From assembly GCF_000499845.2 (NCBI RefSeq), contig NC_023758.2:26199520-26263519 (forward strand): a stretch of DNA of 64,000 bases. The letters are read 5' to 3'. The translations under genes were made by a program, and so were the position numbers. Positions 61,161 through 64,000 of this stretch are shown here, in pieces. Below the pieces are notes generated by a model. The model was not told where the DNA came from, made no database searches, and saw nothing but the letters and a program-made list of their open reading frames with translations. The DNA is from Phaseolus vulgaris (Eukaryota > Streptophyta > Magnoliopsida > Fabales > Fabaceae). The first letter of the stretch is position 1; each line of letters begins with the position of its first letter.

Positions 61161-64000
61161 TTAGTTCTCCCTTGGCAGTGAATCAGATACACAGATATCC
61201 CCTCGACATAGCGGGCACACCCTGTGTATAATATAATAAAAGTTAAAGAGATACACATTTCCAAGCATCTTTAGCACATGAGTTGCAAGTAAAGATATTA
61301 ACATAATGATCATAAGAATAGAGGACAACATGGTATCAGGACATATATAGCTCAGTTTTAAGACGCAAAGGAATTCCATCAATTATTATAGTAGGGTCTT
61401 ATGAATTGCCAAGAATTAAAAACGGTAGAAATCCATAACATCATTATGTCAGAAGGGCATCCAAATCTTCCATTATCCATCACAGAATATCATGGTGGTT
61501 GGACCACAAATCGAATAGGTTGAAGAAAACATGGGAAAAGCTCATAGACCGCACAACATTTAGTCAGTTTTATCAATCACCACCAAAGTTTAGCATCATA
61601 TAGTATTGCTGTTTTTACGTGCTTTGTTTTGCAGTTTACTCAGTAGAGTGCTTCTAGTCTAAAAAATACATGTAAAACTCACTCATCTATGTTCTTTCTG
61701 TGCCATTTTATAAATTTTAAGTTTAGTCATAATAATCCTAAATTAACAAAAAGGACACCCAAATCCCTATACCCACATACCTGTGAATCTCCTTCAGCCA
61801 CTTGTCTATACATGTTGTATGAAATTCATGATGACAAGGCAGAACTCTCATGCTGTCTCCATCCTCATACTCCACAAGGCATATATAACATCTGCAAAAG
61901 TAAAGGCAAAAAGAAAAAGGAAAAATGTTTAGTATAATCCATGTTAGGGAAATGCTAAACAAGTTTAGTTAGATAGTATTAAATATGCTTAAAAATAAAA
62001 CGCACATCAGCATGTTGACTAAAGAAAGGAAAAGTGGGGGTAAAGGTCTCACATGCCACGACAAAAAATAGAAGACAGTCATGATGTGCAGCAAGTTACA
62101 ACAATAACTGGTATAGAGGTTGGAGGAAAAATTTCACAGTATCTGGTATCAGTTAACATTTTTGTGCCATCATGTAAACATTACAAGATCCAAAATTGCA
62201 TATTAAAACGAATCAAGTGTGGCATCATAAGACATGACTAAACAGTAATTTTTATTGTTCGCTTTCTACTTTTTAATTTTTTTTACGAAAAGTTGCATAC
62301 GTTCTAAATTTTGTCTGACATGTCACACAAGATAAGATGTAAGAGGGAATAACTTATACTAATAAATGGAAATGAAAGTGGACAAGAAAAAGAAAAAATT
62401 CAAAGGCATTTAAGAAAATGAATGAACACTGAGGAGGGTGAGCTCGAATACTTACTGTACAGGTTCTTCTTGATGTTTGTGCAACTTTTTGTATAATTTG
62501 ACAGGCAAGGATTCCACAACTTCATTAGGTGCAGGAACGGAACCGATAGATGACACAGAAGGGCGAGAAGATAAAACCACAGATTGCTGGTGAATTTCAT
62601 CCAGAACCTAATTAAAATATGTACAAATATTCAACCTGTATAAATATATAATGAATGGCCACCAGAAAAGATAAGCAGCAGGTTAAACTCACTTCAAATA
62701 AGGCTTCAGCTAGCATAACAATTCTTGATATGCTAGCTCTAGCATTGGTATCATCATTTGAATTGGTATCACGACTATTGGTTCTGCATGCACAACGACC
62801 GTTTCTGTGTTGACCAGATAAGATACATGATCTGTCATGTCCAGAAAGATTTTCAAACCGGCTACCCAACCGCTGAAGAGCACGGACCTAGAACAATTAA
62901 AATTAGCATAATTAAGAATGAACAAATTCCAGGGATGAGGAAAGAGAACATGCACAGATGTTTTCAGAGAAAAAACTAGCAGTCCTAAGATTTGTTATTG
63001 TTGTTTCAAAAGCCTCGAATAATGAGGGAATTATTGGGTTTGGAAAAAAAATTCATAAAATCCACAAACCTGGGACCGTATTCTTCTTCTCCGTTCCAGG
63101 AAATTGGACCTATGTTCCAGCAGATCCTGATACCTAGTTTCTCTAGAACGTGACGGCTCAACATCATAGTCTTGGATGCCAAACAAGGAGCTTGGTGTAC
63201 TGGGCAGAGGATATCTAGGTGTAGAAGAATTTGAAGCATTACGACCAGTTGATGACACTCTTGTGTCTCTATCCCCCACTCGTCTTCCATTCTCTTGACC
63301 AGCATCTCTTGCTTCTCTCTCCCGTTGCATAGGGCAAAAAGTGAAGTCTGACAATGTTGATCGCCGGAGAACTCTGTCACGGAGCCTTCCAACACTTAAA
63401 GTTCGGCTAAAACGAACATTACGTTCAACAGGTTCTCGAGCTCCATTTCTTCTATCAGCATGTCTAGTCTCAACATTTTCTGTGTCAGTATGAATTCTTG
63501 GAGAAAACATGTTGACATCAGGCACTTCTCTTGCAACATTTCCATCTCTAGCCACATCCTGGACAGAAGAAAGTGGGCGACTGCCAACCAAATTACCAGG
63601 TGAAACCAATGGTGGGGCATTAGGTCGTAAACTATTAGAGGTTTCTTCATGACACTGCCTAGGCACTTGACTAACAAAAGATGCATTGAGCAAATCACTA
63701 CGGTGTTGAGTTTCATTTCTATTAATCAAGCTGCCAGGAGGCCCTGGATGTAAACTAAGCTCACCTTCATCATATATTGAGAGACTTGTTGAAGAAACCG
63801 GGCAAGGCCTAGATGACCCCAAACTTGTGGTTCTGCTAAGTCTGAAGCTTATATTACCAGGAACAAGGCTAAAACGAGATAGGAACCGACTTGAGGGGTT
63901 CAAGGACTGATTTGAAGAAGAATGTGTAGAGCTGCTACCAGTTCTGGATGCAGTGTGACGCCACTCCTCAAGGTCAACGTTAGAAGGTACTTCATCAGAT
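61161..64000 (-). CDS. RING-H2 E3 ubiquitin ligase, 5' end outside the window
   Basis: Predicted E3 ubiquitin-protein ligase that recruits an E2 through its C-terminal RING-H2 finger. Five exons seen: 63070 to beyond 64000, 62693-62887, 62456-62607, 61781-61891 and 61161-61221, all with GT..AG borders and joining in frame. The long first part is rich in Ser and Arg and of low complexity (ARG/SSRP segments, RRRRIRSQ), probably disordered. The RING-H2 starts [19 protein letters not shown], continues [13 protein letters not shown], and ends CPLC across the last intron. It has the C-C-C-H-H-C-C-C ligand order with CHHEFH spacing. The protein ends [10 protein letters not shown]. It resembles plant RING-H2 proteins with a long Ser/Arg-rich N-terminus. 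The specific orthologue is not assigned because the N-terminus is missing. Confidence 0.9.

Noticed and set aside
1..64000. CRISPR arrays, rRNA, tRNA or bacterial-type operons
   Set aside because: None seen; tandem repeats present are satellites, microsatellites or transposon ends, and the genes are intron-containing plant genes.

Overview
This is a plant nuclear window, probably from a legume (inference from the gene set, the AT-rich spacers and the dense Ty3, Ty1 and L1 insertions). It holds four host genes that look intact, one old pseudogene, and many nested transposable elements. All exon limits were set by hand from GT..AG sites, reading frame and family knowledge; none was checked against transcripts.

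Layout. Positions 1-7330 hold the two halves of a dead BAHD acyltransferase on the minus strand. They are separated by about 6.3 kb that contains an L1 LINE, itself split by a solo LTR with a perfect 5-bp target duplication. Positions 7909-16018 are a degenerate Ty3-type LTR retrotransposon with a GATAT target duplication; a 5'-truncated L1 copy sits in its 3' LTR with a 17-bp duplication. Positions 16655-19840 (minus) encode a complete 1,030-residue LRR receptor kinase of the non-RD, subfamily XII type. A short-LTR Ty1 relic follows (20625-24570), then an AT-rich spacer with a PIF/Harbinger-type MITE (25668-26343) and a CACTA-like fragment. A second, nearly full-length L1 (about 29476-37072, minus) carries another solo LTR. 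Next come a GC-rich hAT-type element with an 8-bp duplication (38537-39198) and a foldback element with two arms of about 900 bp (39541-41549).

The right third is gene-rich. ALKBH8 (42923-46941, plus; tRNA wobble-uridine hydroxylase) converges on BAM8 (48276-55324, minus; BZR1-domain beta-amylase-like transcription factor). A GC-rich retrotransposon fragment with a PF04195-like ORF (56987-59221) lies between BAM8 and a RING-H2 E3 ligase gene (61161 to beyond 64000, minus) whose start is outside the window. The host genes are unrelated in function; nothing suggests a cluster.

I found no CRISPR array, no rRNA or tRNA gene, and no clear new multi-gene system. The most interesting items are the layered insertion history with readable target duplications, the long foldback hairpin, a stem-loop shared by three L1 tails, and an intact non-RD receptor kinase between retrotransposons.
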